Source: CAYPJE01 sp964410945
Lineage (GTDB): Bacteria; Fidelibacterota; Marinisomatia; Marinisomatales; TCS56
Assembly (NCBI GenBank): GCA_964410945.1
Contig: CAYPJE010000062.1
Coordinates: 1-15,048 of the forward strand
Reading direction: 5' to 3'
Length of the DNA: 15,048 bases
Part shown: one piece after another, positions 1 through 6,793 of the stretch
Position numbering within the stretch: position 1 is the first letter of the stretch
Layout of the letters: each line of letters opens with the position of its first letter
The notes under the pieces: generated by a model
Seen by the model: only the letters and a program-made list of their open reading frames with translations
Databases searched by the model: none
What the model was told of the DNA's origin: nothing
Translations under genes and position numbers: made by a program

Positions 1-46
1 TATTTAATTCTATTTTGGTTAAGTTTACTCTACGTTGATAAATGCT

Positions 47-85
47 GCCTAACGTGTGTTATACGCAATATTGCGTATAAATGGC
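47..85. repeat. attC-like element with a 22-bp perfect palindrome
   Basis: Positions 59-80 form a perfect inverted repeat (left arm TTATACGCAAT, right arm ATTGCGTATAA) with no spacer. It sits inside a larger element that begins GCCTAAC at 47-53 and ends GGC at 83-85, so the outer bases also pair. GCCTAAC fits the RYYYAAC core of integron attC sites; on the minus strand it reads GTTAGGC, the GTTRRRY crossover box. The partner box on the other side is degenerate (only GGC pairs), so this is not a textbook attC. It lies immediately upstream of a tyrosine recombinase gene, which makes a recombination site a reasonable reading. The palindrome is seen directly; the attC interpretation is inference. 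Confidence 0.45.
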
Positions 86-94
86 CTTTGTATT

Positions 95-979
95 ATGTTT
101 GGGTTGCGCAATAACCGGAATATCATGCGAAAAGCAGAGCTATTAGATTTATCATACCGCAAACTGTCGGTTCGTAATTATAGTAAGCAAACAATTGATT
201 CATACCTCTCCGCAATCAAGCAATTTGCTGATTGGTTATTGTCTAATCATGTAAAAGATATAACAAACAATATCCTGGAGCAATATTTAAGTTATTTAAA
301 AAACACCAGAAAAATTTCCTTATCAACAATGAAACAAGTAGTTGCTGCTCTCAAATTTCTGTTTGCAGAGATACTTCATCAGGATATTCCTTCCTCTCTT
401 GAAATTCGTTTTCGATCCGAGCAGCGAATACCCGTCGTCCTGTCAAAAGAAGAAGTAACTTCTGTATTTCAATCAGTTGCCAATCTGAAGCATAAAGCAA
501 TATTGATGACAATCTACTCTGGCGGATTGAGATTGAGTGAATGCCTGAATCTGAAAACCTGTGATATTGACCATGATCGTAAGGTGATCTATATAAGACA
601 GGGAAAAGGAAAGAAGGATCGCTTGGCTCTACTGTCAGATAAGCTGGAAACGATACTCATGGAATATATCAATATGTATCATCCGGTAAATTTTCTTTTT
701 GAAGGACAGAACGGAAAACGCTACAGCCCGACTTCGGTGCAGGCAATTATGCGCCGGACTATCAAAAAAGCCGGTATAAAGAAAAAGGCTACCGTACATA
801 CTTTGCGCCATAGTTTTGCTACCCATTTGCTGGAAAATGGTACCGATGTTAGATATATTCAGGAATTGCTGGGACATAAAAGGTTGGAAACTACCCGGCG
901 TTATACCCACATGACTACCGTTTCCTGGGATAGAATTAAAAGCCCTCTGGACACGATCAAATTGGAAACAGAACATTGA
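95..979 (+). CDS. Tyrosine-type site-specific recombinase (XerC/D-like, integron-integrase-related C-terminus)
   Basis: A 294-residue DNA recombinase that would cut and rejoin DNA at specific sites through a covalent 3'-phosphotyrosine. Counting from the ATG at 95, an N-terminal SAM-like core-binding domain covers about 10-100 and the catalytic domain about 115-280. The active set is visible: Arg146 in SGGLRLSE, Lys171 in GKGKKDR, His235 and Arg238 in HTLRHSFATHLL, His261 in LLGHKRLETT and nucleophile Tyr270 in RRYTHM. The C-terminal SPLD (283-286) resembles integron integrases and related Bacteroidota recombinases, but the IntI-specific insertion between the Lys and His-Arg boxes is absent. 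Starts at ATG 95, ATG 125 (with a weak GGAA four bases upstream) or GTG 56 are possible; 125 matches the usual N-terminus well. The gene is clearly AT-richer than everything downstream, suggesting transfer. Its TGA stop overlaps the rsmA start. Confidence 0.87.
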   Translation: MFGLRNNRNIMRKAELLDLSYRKLSVRNYSKQTIDSYLSAIKQFADWLLSNHVKDITNNILEQYLSYLKNTRKISLSTMKQVVAALKFLFAEILHQDIPSSLEIRFRSEQRIPVVLSKEEVTSVFQSVANLKHKAILMTIYSGGLRLSECLNLKTCDIDHDRKVIYIRQGKGKKDRLALLSDKLETILMEYINMYHPVNFLFEGQNGKRYSPTSVQAIMRRTIKKAGIKKKATVHTLRHSFATHLLENGTDVRYIQELLGHKRLETTRRYTHMTTVSWDRIKSPLDTIKLETEH

Positions 980-1737
980 CAACCCACACCTTCCGTAAAA
1001 AATGGGGCCAGAATTTCCTGGCCGACACCAACCTGCTGAACCGGATCGTCCGTACGGTCAACCCCGGCCCGGAGGACCGTATTCTGGAGATCGGTCCCGG
1101 CGAGGGCGCCCTCACCGAACTGCTGCTGCCGGAAGCCGATGAGGTGGCGGCCATCGAGATCGACCCCCGCCTGGTTGAATACTTGAAAACGCGGGAAAGC
1201 CTGGCCGTCTGTCATTTCATTCATGGCGATGTTTTATGGCTGGAGCTGGATACCCTGCCGGTTAAAACACCGGTGCGGGTGATCGGGAACATCCCCTACA
1301 ATATAACCTCGCCGATCCTGTTCTGGCTGATCGAGCAGCGCCGGCACTGGAACGATGCGTTTGTAATGATGCAGAAGGAAGTGGCCGAGCGCCTCACCGC
1401 CCCCGTCGGATCGAAATCCTACGGGCGGCTTACGGTTATGATTTCCGCCTTCCTGGAAGTGGATTACTGTTTTACAATCCCGCCGTCCGTATTCATTCCC
1501 CGGCCAAAAGTCGATTCAGCCTTTGTAGCCCTGAAGAAGCTGGATCAACCGATCATTCCCGATGAGAAATTCGAGCGTTTTGAAAAGCTGGTGGGAGCGG
1601 CCTTTTCCAAACGGCGGAAGATGCTGCGGAATTCCCTGGCCGGGTTTCAACTGGCGGAAGAGGGGTTATCCAAAGTGGAATTAACCCGCCGCCCCGAGAC
1701 CTTATCAGTGGAGGAATTCGCCAGTCTGCTACCCTGA
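976..1737 (+). CDS. rsmA: 16S rRNA (adenine-N6,N6)-dimethyltransferase
   Basis: RsmA/KsgA dimethylates two adjacent adenines in the 3'-terminal hairpin of 16S rRNA, using S-adenosylmethionine, late in small-subunit assembly. The 253-residue protein has the family's usual length and motifs: FRKKWGQNFL near the N-terminus, SAM-binding LEIGPGEG at 37-44, acidic EID at 61-63, GD at 84-85, and the catalytic NIPYNI at 105-110 (NLPY class). The late PPSVFIPRPKVDSAF stretch and AAFSKRRKMLRNSL are also typical. The first in-frame start is TTG at 976, sharing TTGA with the stop of the upstream recombinase; no ATG precedes it in frame. A weak GGA lies ten bases upstream. The coding region is GC-rich, unlike the recombinase. 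The start assignment is less sure than the function. Confidence 0.95.
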   Translation: MTTHTFRKKWGQNFLADTNLLNRIVRTVNPGPEDRILEIGPGEGALTELLLPEADEVAAIEIDPRLVEYLKTRESLAVCHFIHGDVLWLELDTLPVKTPVRVIGNIPYNITSPILFWLIEQRRHWNDAFVMMQKEVAERLTAPVGSKSYGRLTVMISAFLEVDYCFTIPPSVFIPRPKVDSAFVALKKLDQPIIPDEKFERFEKLVGAAFSKRRKMLRNSLAGFQLAEEGLSKVELTRRPETLSVEEFASLLP

Positions 1738-1858
1738 TTTTGAATCTGGCACGATCGTCAAGAATCACTACGTTTTATGGCATTTACGGGGTTAATTTCG
1801 ACCGCTTAATTATTAATGAAACAATAAGTCAAAAATTCGTTTAATTCGGTAGACTATT

Positions 1859-2191
1859 ATGTCAAAGGAAAATCCCACACCACAGGAACAGTTATTTTTA
1901 CAGCTGGTGACCTCCTATTCGGCCGGGGCCTGGATATCCATGGGCAAGATGAAGAACCCGGTCAGCGACAAACTGGAACCAAATCCCAAACAGGCTGCTT
2001 TTTCGATTGAAATGCTGGAAATGCTGCAGGAGCGGTTTACCGCCAGTCTGGCTGAATGGGAAGCCGAGTACCTGTCCAAGGTTATCAGTGATTTGAAACT
2101 GAACTATGTAACTGAAACCAACCGGGGGGAAGCATTCGGACAGTCTGCCGAAACTGAAGGTGAAGCCTCTCAAACCAACTCCGAGGAATAA
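1859..2191 (+). CDS. DUF1844 family protein
   Basis: A 110-residue soluble protein matching the DUF1844 family, whose biochemical role is unknown to me. Recognisable family features are the hydrophobic first helix (LFLQLVTSYSAGAWISMGK), the MKNPVSDKLEPN segment at about 31-42, AAFSIEMLEMLQERF at about 46-60, and the final KVISDLKLNYV helix at about 74-84. The last 25 residues are acidic, Ser/Thr/Glu-rich and probably disordered. There is no signal peptide or membrane segment. It follows a 121-bp gap, so it probably begins a transcription unit. The ATG at 1859 is preceded by CTATT with no convincing Shine-Dalgarno sequence. Its stop lies two bases before the GTG of the DUF2723 gene, so the two are likely co-transcribed and perhaps translationally coupled. 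Confidence 0.82.
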   Translation: MSKENPTPQEQLFLQLVTSYSAGAWISMGKMKNPVSDKLEPNPKQAAFSIEMLEMLQERFTASLAEWEAEYLSKVISDLKLNYVTETNRGEAFGQSAETEGEASQTNSEE

Positions 2192-2193
2192 TT

Positions 2194-4992
2194 GTGATCA
2201 GTAATTCATATTTACGCTGGAACCGAATTATCGCCGGGTTCAGTCTGGTATTTTCATTCATTATCTATTTTGCCACTATGGCCAAAACGGTTTCTTTCTG
2301 GGACTGTGGCGAATTTATCGCCACTGCCTATACACTTGGTGTACCTCACCCGCCGGGAAGCCCGTTGTTCCTGTTGGCTGGCCGCATATTCAGTATGCTG
2401 CCCTTCAGCCCGGATATTGCCTACCGGATCAACATCAGTTCAGCCCTGATGAGTGCCGTAGCAGTCATGCTGCTGTACCTTATAATCGTCAAGGTTATAA
2501 CACACTGGCGCGGTGAGATCAAATCCAACAGTGATGCCATCATTGCCTTCGGTGGAGCGCTGGTGGGAGCCCTGGCATTTGCCTTCAGTGACAGCCACTG
2601 GTTCAATGCCGTTGAAGCCGAAGTCTATGCTTTGAGTACCTTCTTCACTGCTATTGTGGTCTGGCTGGTTCTGCACTGGTCCGAACGAGCCGATCAACCG
2701 GGCAATGAGCGCTATATCCTGATTATCGCCTACATGATCGGACTGGCCACCGGTCTCCATTTACTGAACCTGCTGGCCCTGCCTTTTATTGCGCTAATCA
2801 TCTATTTCCGCAAGCAGGAATTTGACTGGAAATCATTTTTTATCACGGTTGCCATCACCGGAATCACCTTCCTGATTATTCATAATGGAATCATAAAGGG
2901 CCTGCCGCGGATCGCCGGTAAATTCGGTCTGATCAGTATTGCCGTAGTTATAACGGCGGTGATTGTCGGAACGGTATGGGCGATTCAGAATAAGCGCCGG
3001 ATATTTTCTTTGGCCCTGACTTCGGTTGTTTTAATCCTGGTAGGGTATTCGACCTATGCCATGATCTTTATCCGCTCCAACCAGAATCCCGGTATCGACG
3101 AGAACAATCCGGAGACGGTCCAGGGGGCCATATCCTACCTGGAGCGTGAACAGTATGGCGCCTTTTTCTTCTTACCGCGCCGATATACCGAATTGCCACC
3201 GAAACAGGAGGTAGTTGGAATGCCTGCCAATGGGCGGGAATTTTCATCCCAACAGGACCGTAAATACATGTTACATGACGTATCTCAGCAATGGGGATAC
3301 TTCTGGAATTACCAGGTCAAGAAAATGTACTGGCGTTATTTCCTGTGGCAGTTTGCCGGTCGGGGACCCTCAACCGAACCGCTGATAACCGCGTTCGGGG
3401 CTAATGCCAATGAGGATGGAGTGGACTGGTTCCAGTTCGGCTTGCCGCTGGCCTTTTTACTGGGGTTATTCGGAATGGTATACCATTTTCAGCGTGACCG
3501 GAAGGAGGCTTTTTCCATTCTGACCCTGTTCTTCATGGCCGGCCTGGCAATTGTTCTCTATATCAACCAGGACAATCCCCAGCCGCGGGAGCGTGATTAT
3601 TCCTATGTAGGCAGCTTTTTTGCCTTTGCCGTCTGGATCGGCGTGGGTGCCGCAGCTGTCACCGAATGGGTAAAAAAATATTTTAAAGACCGTGAACTTG
3701 GTCACCGGCTGATGGTGGCCACAACCGTAGTTTTAATGGTGGCTGTCCCTGGTGTTATGCTGTTTGCCAGTTATGAAAGCCACGACCGGACCGGTAATTC
3801 AGTAGCCTGGGACTACAGCTATAACCTGCTTCAGTCCTGTGAACCGAACGGTATAATTTTTACTAACGGAGATAACGACACTTTCCCGCTCTGGTATCTG
3901 CAGGAGGTGGAAAACCTGCGCCGTGATGTTACTATCGTCAATCTCAGCCTGCTTAACACGCCCTGGTATATTAAGCAGATGCGCGATGTACGTCCTCCGG
4001 GAGAGCGTTTTATCCGTATGACCGACAGCCAGATCGATCAGGTTGAAGTACGAGGCTGGCGGGCCCAGAATATCCGTATTCCGGTGGCCAACGATCCCCT
4101 CAATCCCGATGGCTACATTGAGTGGACTGTGAAACCGACCTATATGAATGCCGCCATTAAGGTCCAGGATCTGATGATAATGCGGATTATCAGTGATAAT
4201 GCCTGGCGCAATCCGATTTATTTTGCTGTTACCGTATCGCCGGATAATCGTATCGGGCTGGACCAATTCCTTGAAATGGAAGGTCTTGTCTTCCACCTGG
4301 TTTCCCATAAATCGGAAAATGTTGATCTTGAGAAAATGGAGATCAATCTGATGACCGAGCTCGATGAATGGTCCACTGAATATAAGCCCGGCTACCTGTT
4401 CCGGAACCTGGATAATCCCGATGTTTATTATAATCCCAATATTGTGAAACTGCTCCAGAATTACCGCAGCGCCTATATGCAGCTGGCCGCCTCCAAATAT
4501 TATGATTATCTGGATTACCAGAAAGAAGGCCTGCTGAGCGCCGACAGCCTGGAAGCGATGCGCGGTGAAATACTGTCGGTTCTGAACCGGATGGAAGAGC
4601 AGATCCCGATTAATAATATTCCCATGACCTCCAAGGAACTGTATCTGCACTACGGCCGGTTGTTCGGGGCGATTGGCGAAAAAGACCGGATGCGTGAAAT
4701 TCTGGATGAGTTGATGGGAAATCCCAAATTATCGATTCAGAACCGGATTGATTTCGGACTGGCCTACCTGGAGTTGAATGAGTATCAGCGCAGCCGGGAA
4801 TTATTTGAGGAATTGTACGATGATAAACCTAATGATCCCCGGATCGTAGGTGTACTACTCCAGGCCTACCGGCAGATGGGATTATACGATGAGGCTGAGA
4901 ATGTTCTACTTACCTGGCTGGGCAATTATCCCCAGGATGATAATGCCCGCCGGATGCTGGAAGAGCTCAGAAGGGAGAAACAGGATCAATAA
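2194..4992 (+). CDS. DUF2723 membrane protein, probable GT-C glycosyltransferase with C-terminal TPR-like repeats
   Basis: A 932-residue polytopic membrane protein of the DUF2723 family, which includes the TMEM260 protein O-mannosyltransferases; a lipid-phosphate-sugar-dependent transferase role here is inference. The N-terminal block TMAKTVSFWDCGEFIATAY (Asp37 and Glu40 in the first extracytoplasmic loop) followed by GVPHPPGSPLF (49-59) is the family hallmark and resembles the acidic loop motif of GT-C enzymes. About ten to twelve hydrophobic segments follow up to about residue 530. The NGDNDTFPLWYLQEVE block and NLSLLNTPWYIKQMRD are conserved in FCB members. Roughly residues 810-925 look like TPR helices (FGLAYLELNEYQRSRELFEEL). 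Translation starts at GTG 2194, with GAGGAA at 2183-2188 as a good ribosome binding site. It leads a run of glycan genes. Confidence 0.86.
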   Translation: MISNSYLRWNRIIAGFSLVFSFIIYFATMAKTVSFWDCGEFIATAYTLGVPHPPGSPLFLLAGRIFSMLPFSPDIAYRINISSALMSAVAVMLLYLIIVKVITHWRGEIKSNSDAIIAFGGALVGALAFAFSDSHWFNAVEAEVYALSTFFTAIVVWLVLHWSERADQPGNERYILIIAYMIGLATGLHLLNLLALPFIALIIYFRKQEFDWKSFFITVAITGITFLIIHNGIIKGLPRIAGKFGLISIAVVITAVIVGTVWAIQNKRRIFSLALTSVVLILVGYSTYAMIFIRSNQNPGIDENNPETVQGAISYLEREQYGAFFFLPRRYTELPPKQEVVGMPANGREFSSQQDRKYMLHDVSQQWGYFWNYQVKKMYWRYFLWQFAGRGPSTEPLITAFGANANEDGVDWFQFGLPLAFLLGLFGMVYHFQRDRKEAFSILTLFFMAGLAIVLYINQDNPQPRERDYSYVGSFFAFAVWIGVGAAAVTEWVKKYFKDRELGHRLMVATTVVLMVAVPGVMLFASYESHDRTGNSVAWDYSYNLLQSCEPNGIIFTNGDNDTFPLWYLQEVENLRRDVTIVNLSLLNTPWYIKQMRDVRPPGERFIRMTDSQIDQVEVRGWRAQNIRIPVANDPLNPDGYIEWTVKPTYMNAAIKVQDLMIMRIISDNAWRNPIYFAVTVSPDNRIGLDQFLEMEGLVFHLVSHKSENVDLEKMEINLMTELDEWSTEYKPGYLFRNLDNPDVYYNPNIVKLLQNYRSAYMQLAASKYYDYLDYQKEGLLSADSLEAMRGEILSVLNRMEEQIPINNIPMTSKELYLHYGRLFGAIGEKDRMREILDELMGNPKLSIQNRIDFGLAYLELNEYQRSRELFEELYDDKPNDPRIVGVLLQAYRQMGLYDEAENVLLTWLGNYPQDDNARRMLEELRREKQDQ

Positions 4993-5007
4993 CTGAACTT
5001 TTCAGTT
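4991..5007 (+). repeat. Small hairpin after the DUF2723 stop codon
   Basis: AACTGAA, loop CTT, TTCAGTT: a perfect 7-bp stem with a 3-base loop, overlapping the last two bases of the stop codon. It is followed by GTCGATTTT, a poor U-tract, so at most it is a weak attenuator or an mRNA-stabilising hairpin between the membrane protein and the glycosyltransferase. Confidence 0.3.
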
Positions 5008-5033
5008 GTCGATTTTAAACGGTTTTGACAAGT

Positions 5034-6071
5034 ATGGTTGACGGTCCCCTGATATCGGTCATTGTCCTCAATTATAACGGGAAGCATTTCCTGAAGGATT
5101 GTTTCGATTCCCTGCTGGTATCGACCTATCCGCAAGTTGAACTATTGATGGTGGATAATGCCTCCACCGATGACAGTATTGCCTTTGTAGAATCCAGTTA
5201 TCCCCAGGTCCGTGTGCTGAACAGCGGTGGAAATATCGGCTACAGCGCCGGAAACAATCTTGGAATCAGGGAAGCCCGCGGAAAATATGTTTTGCTGCTG
5301 AACAATGATATCGAAGTAACACCGGGCTGGCTTGAGCCGATCATTGAAGAATTCGAGTCCGATGAAAAGATCGCCGCTGTGCAACCAAAAATCCGCCATA
5401 TGATCGAGCGTGATGCTTTTGAATATGCCGGTGCGGCCGGCGGTATGATCGATATCTTCGGCTTTCCGTTCATGCGGGGCCGGGTTTTCTACACGATAGA
5501 AAAAGACCGGGGCCAGTACGACACTGATATTGACCTGTTCTGGACTTCCGGAGCAGCTATGGCGATCCGCAAGAGCGTACTTGAGGAAGCTGGTTATCTG
5601 GACGATGATTTCGTTCACCACATGGAAGAGATTGACCTGTGCTGGCGAATTCTGATCCAGGGTTACCGGCTGCGCATCCGGACTGATTCGGTTATTTACC
5701 ATTACGCCGGTGGAACAATCAAGGCTGCCAGTTTTAAGAAAGAATACTGGAATCACCGTAACAGCGTATTCATGATGATGAAAAATTACTCCTCACACCG
5801 CCTGGCGTACCTGCTGGTGATGCGCTGGCTGCTGGATATGCTCGTGGTAGCTAAATCAGCGGTTGTTCTGGATATTCGTAAAATAGCAGCCATTCTCCAG
5901 GCCCACGGCTGGATATTTACCCATCTGGGGACGATTCTGCGTAAACGACATACAATCCAGAGGCAGCGTCAGGTTGACGATAATAAACTGGACCGCTTCA
6001 TGTATCAACGTTCGGTGGCCATCGATTATTTTTTGCTCGGTAAACGGACCTATAAAGAATTATGGAAATAA
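5034..6071 (+). CDS. Family 2 glycosyltransferase (rhamnosyltransferase-like)
   Basis: A 345-residue GT-A fold transferase that would move a sugar from a nucleotide donor to a glycan or lipid-linked acceptor on the cytoplasmic face. Visible GT2 features, numbered from ATG 5034: SVIVLNYNG (8-16), MVDNASTDDS (39-48) with the nucleotide-binding Asp41, LLLNNDIEV (87-95) carrying the metal-binding acidic pair, and HHMEEIDLCWR (195-205) with the catalytic-base acidic residues, then VIYHYAGGT. This arrangement resembles WbbL/RfbF-type rhamnosyltransferases. The C-terminal 100 residues are basic with amphipathic or hydrophobic helices (LLVMRWLLDMLVVAKSAVV), suggesting membrane attachment. A TTG at 5025 would add three residues, but ATG 5034 is preferred. 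The 3' end overlaps the next gene by 10 bases. The acceptor and donor are not determinable here. Confidence 0.88.
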   Translation: MVDGPLISVIVLNYNGKHFLKDCFDSLLVSTYPQVELLMVDNASTDDSIAFVESSYPQVRVLNSGGNIGYSAGNNLGIREARGKYVLLLNNDIEVTPGWLEPIIEEFESDEKIAAVQPKIRHMIERDAFEYAGAAGGMIDIFGFPFMRGRVFYTIEKDRGQYDTDIDLFWTSGAAMAIRKSVLEEAGYLDDDFVHHMEEIDLCWRILIQGYRLRIRTDSVIYHYAGGTIKAASFKKEYWNHRNSVFMMMKNYSSHRLAYLLVMRWLLDMLVVAKSAVVLDIRKIAAILQAHGWIFTHLGTILRKRHTIQRQRQVDDNKLDRFMYQRSVAIDYFLLGKRTYKELWK

Positions 6072-6793
6072 GCTCTTCAAAAATCCTGCTCACCGGTGGC
6101 AGTGGCCTTCTGGGTTCAACCATCAGAAAAAGTGCAGTTGATATTATTGCACCGGATGAGGATGAATTCAATATACTGAACCTTGACCAGATGAATGCCT
6201 ATCTGGACAACTGTCAGCCGGAAGCAATCCTGCATGGGGCAGCTTTCACGTCTCCGCCGCTGGTTGACAAAGACCCGGTTACGGCGATGCAGGTAAATAT
6301 TGTCGGCACTGCCAATATGGTGGCTATAGCAAGTGAACGCAATCTGCGCCTGGTGTATATATCCACTGATTATGTATTCCGGGGCGACCGTGGCAACTAT
6401 GCAGAAGAAGATGAAGTCCATCCTCAAAACCGCTATGCCTGGTCAAAACTGGGCGGTGAATGTGCGGTTCGGATGTATGAGAATTCATTGATCATCAGAA
6501 CGACGTTTTCCGAACCGGTATTTCCCTATCCCAAAGCATTCGTTGATCAGTATACTTCCCGGGATTCGGTGGAAGTGATTGCACCGATGATTTTATCATT
6601 GGCACGGAAATCTGATTTACAGGGTATCATTCATGTCGGGACCGGACGTAAATCGGTAAAAGAATTAGCCTGCCAGCTGGGTAAACCAGAGGCCGGAGAC
6701 TTAAAACGCTCGGAAGTAACTTTCGAGGTTCCTTTCGATACATCTTTTGATCTTTCCAAATTGCGGCTGATAATGCCGGAGGAGATAAAATGA
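6062..6793 (+). CDS. RmlD-like dTDP-4-dehydrorhamnose reductase family protein (short)
   Basis: A 243-residue extended short-chain dehydrogenase most like RmlD, which reduces dTDP-4-keto-L-rhamnose to dTDP-L-rhamnose with NAD(P)H. Seen: the TGGSGLLGS nucleotide loop (11-19), ILHGAAFTSPPLVDK (56-70, the RmlD VDK region), STDYVFRG (101-108), and the catalytic pair Tyr125/Lys129 in RYAWSKLGGE. It is shorter than the usual 280-300 residues; the substrate-binding part after about residue 145 is reduced, with only short connecting segments such as IIRTTFSEPVFPYPKAF. It may therefore act on a different 4-keto sugar or have lost activity. The start ATG overlaps the glycosyltransferase end, and its stop shares ATGA with the next gene, so coupled expression is likely. 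The SDR family is secure; the RmlD reaction is inferred. Confidence 0.75.
   Translation: MEISSSKILLTGGSGLLGSTIRKSAVDIIAPDEDEFNILNLDQMNAYLDNCQPEAILHGAAFTSPPLVDKDPVTAMQVNIVGTANMVAIASERNLRLVYISTDYVFRGDRGNYAEEDEVHPQNRYAWSKLGGECAVRMYENSLIIRTTFSEPVFPYPKAFVDQYTSRDSVEVIAPMILSLARKSDLQGIIHVGTGRKSVKELACQLGKPEAGDLKRSEVTFEVPFDTSFDLSKLRLIMPEEIK
6778..6785 (+). promoter_or_regulatory. Strong Shine-Dalgarno sequence for the second SDR gene
   Basis: GGAGGAGA lies four bases before the ATG at 6790, inside the 3' end of the RmlD-like gene. It supports the ATGA-overlap start and shows that this organism does use Shine-Dalgarno initiation within operons. Confidence 0.7.

Noticed and set aside
59..80. Palindrome as a transcription terminator of an upstream gene
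   Set aside because: The stem is AT-rich with no loop and no U-tract after it; a recombination or protein-binding site fits better, although no upstream gene is visible to test this.
901..1224. Minus-strand open frames across the recombinase/rsmA junction
   Set aside because: They run antisense to rsmA SAM-binding motifs and have no recognisable features.
1738..1858. Terminator or RNA gene in the gap after rsmA
   Set aside because: No stable GC stem followed by a T-run and no conserved RNA fold was seen; the gap looks like an ordinary AT-rich spacer with a possible promoter.
3799..4650. A 283-codon open frame on the minus strand
   Set aside because: It lies entirely within the DUF2723 gene, whose translation carries conserved blocks in this region; the antisense product is rich in Ile and Gln/His without domains.
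5142..5756. A 204-codon minus-strand open frame
   Set aside because: It is a shadow of the GT2 gene, whose catalytic motifs cover the same bases.
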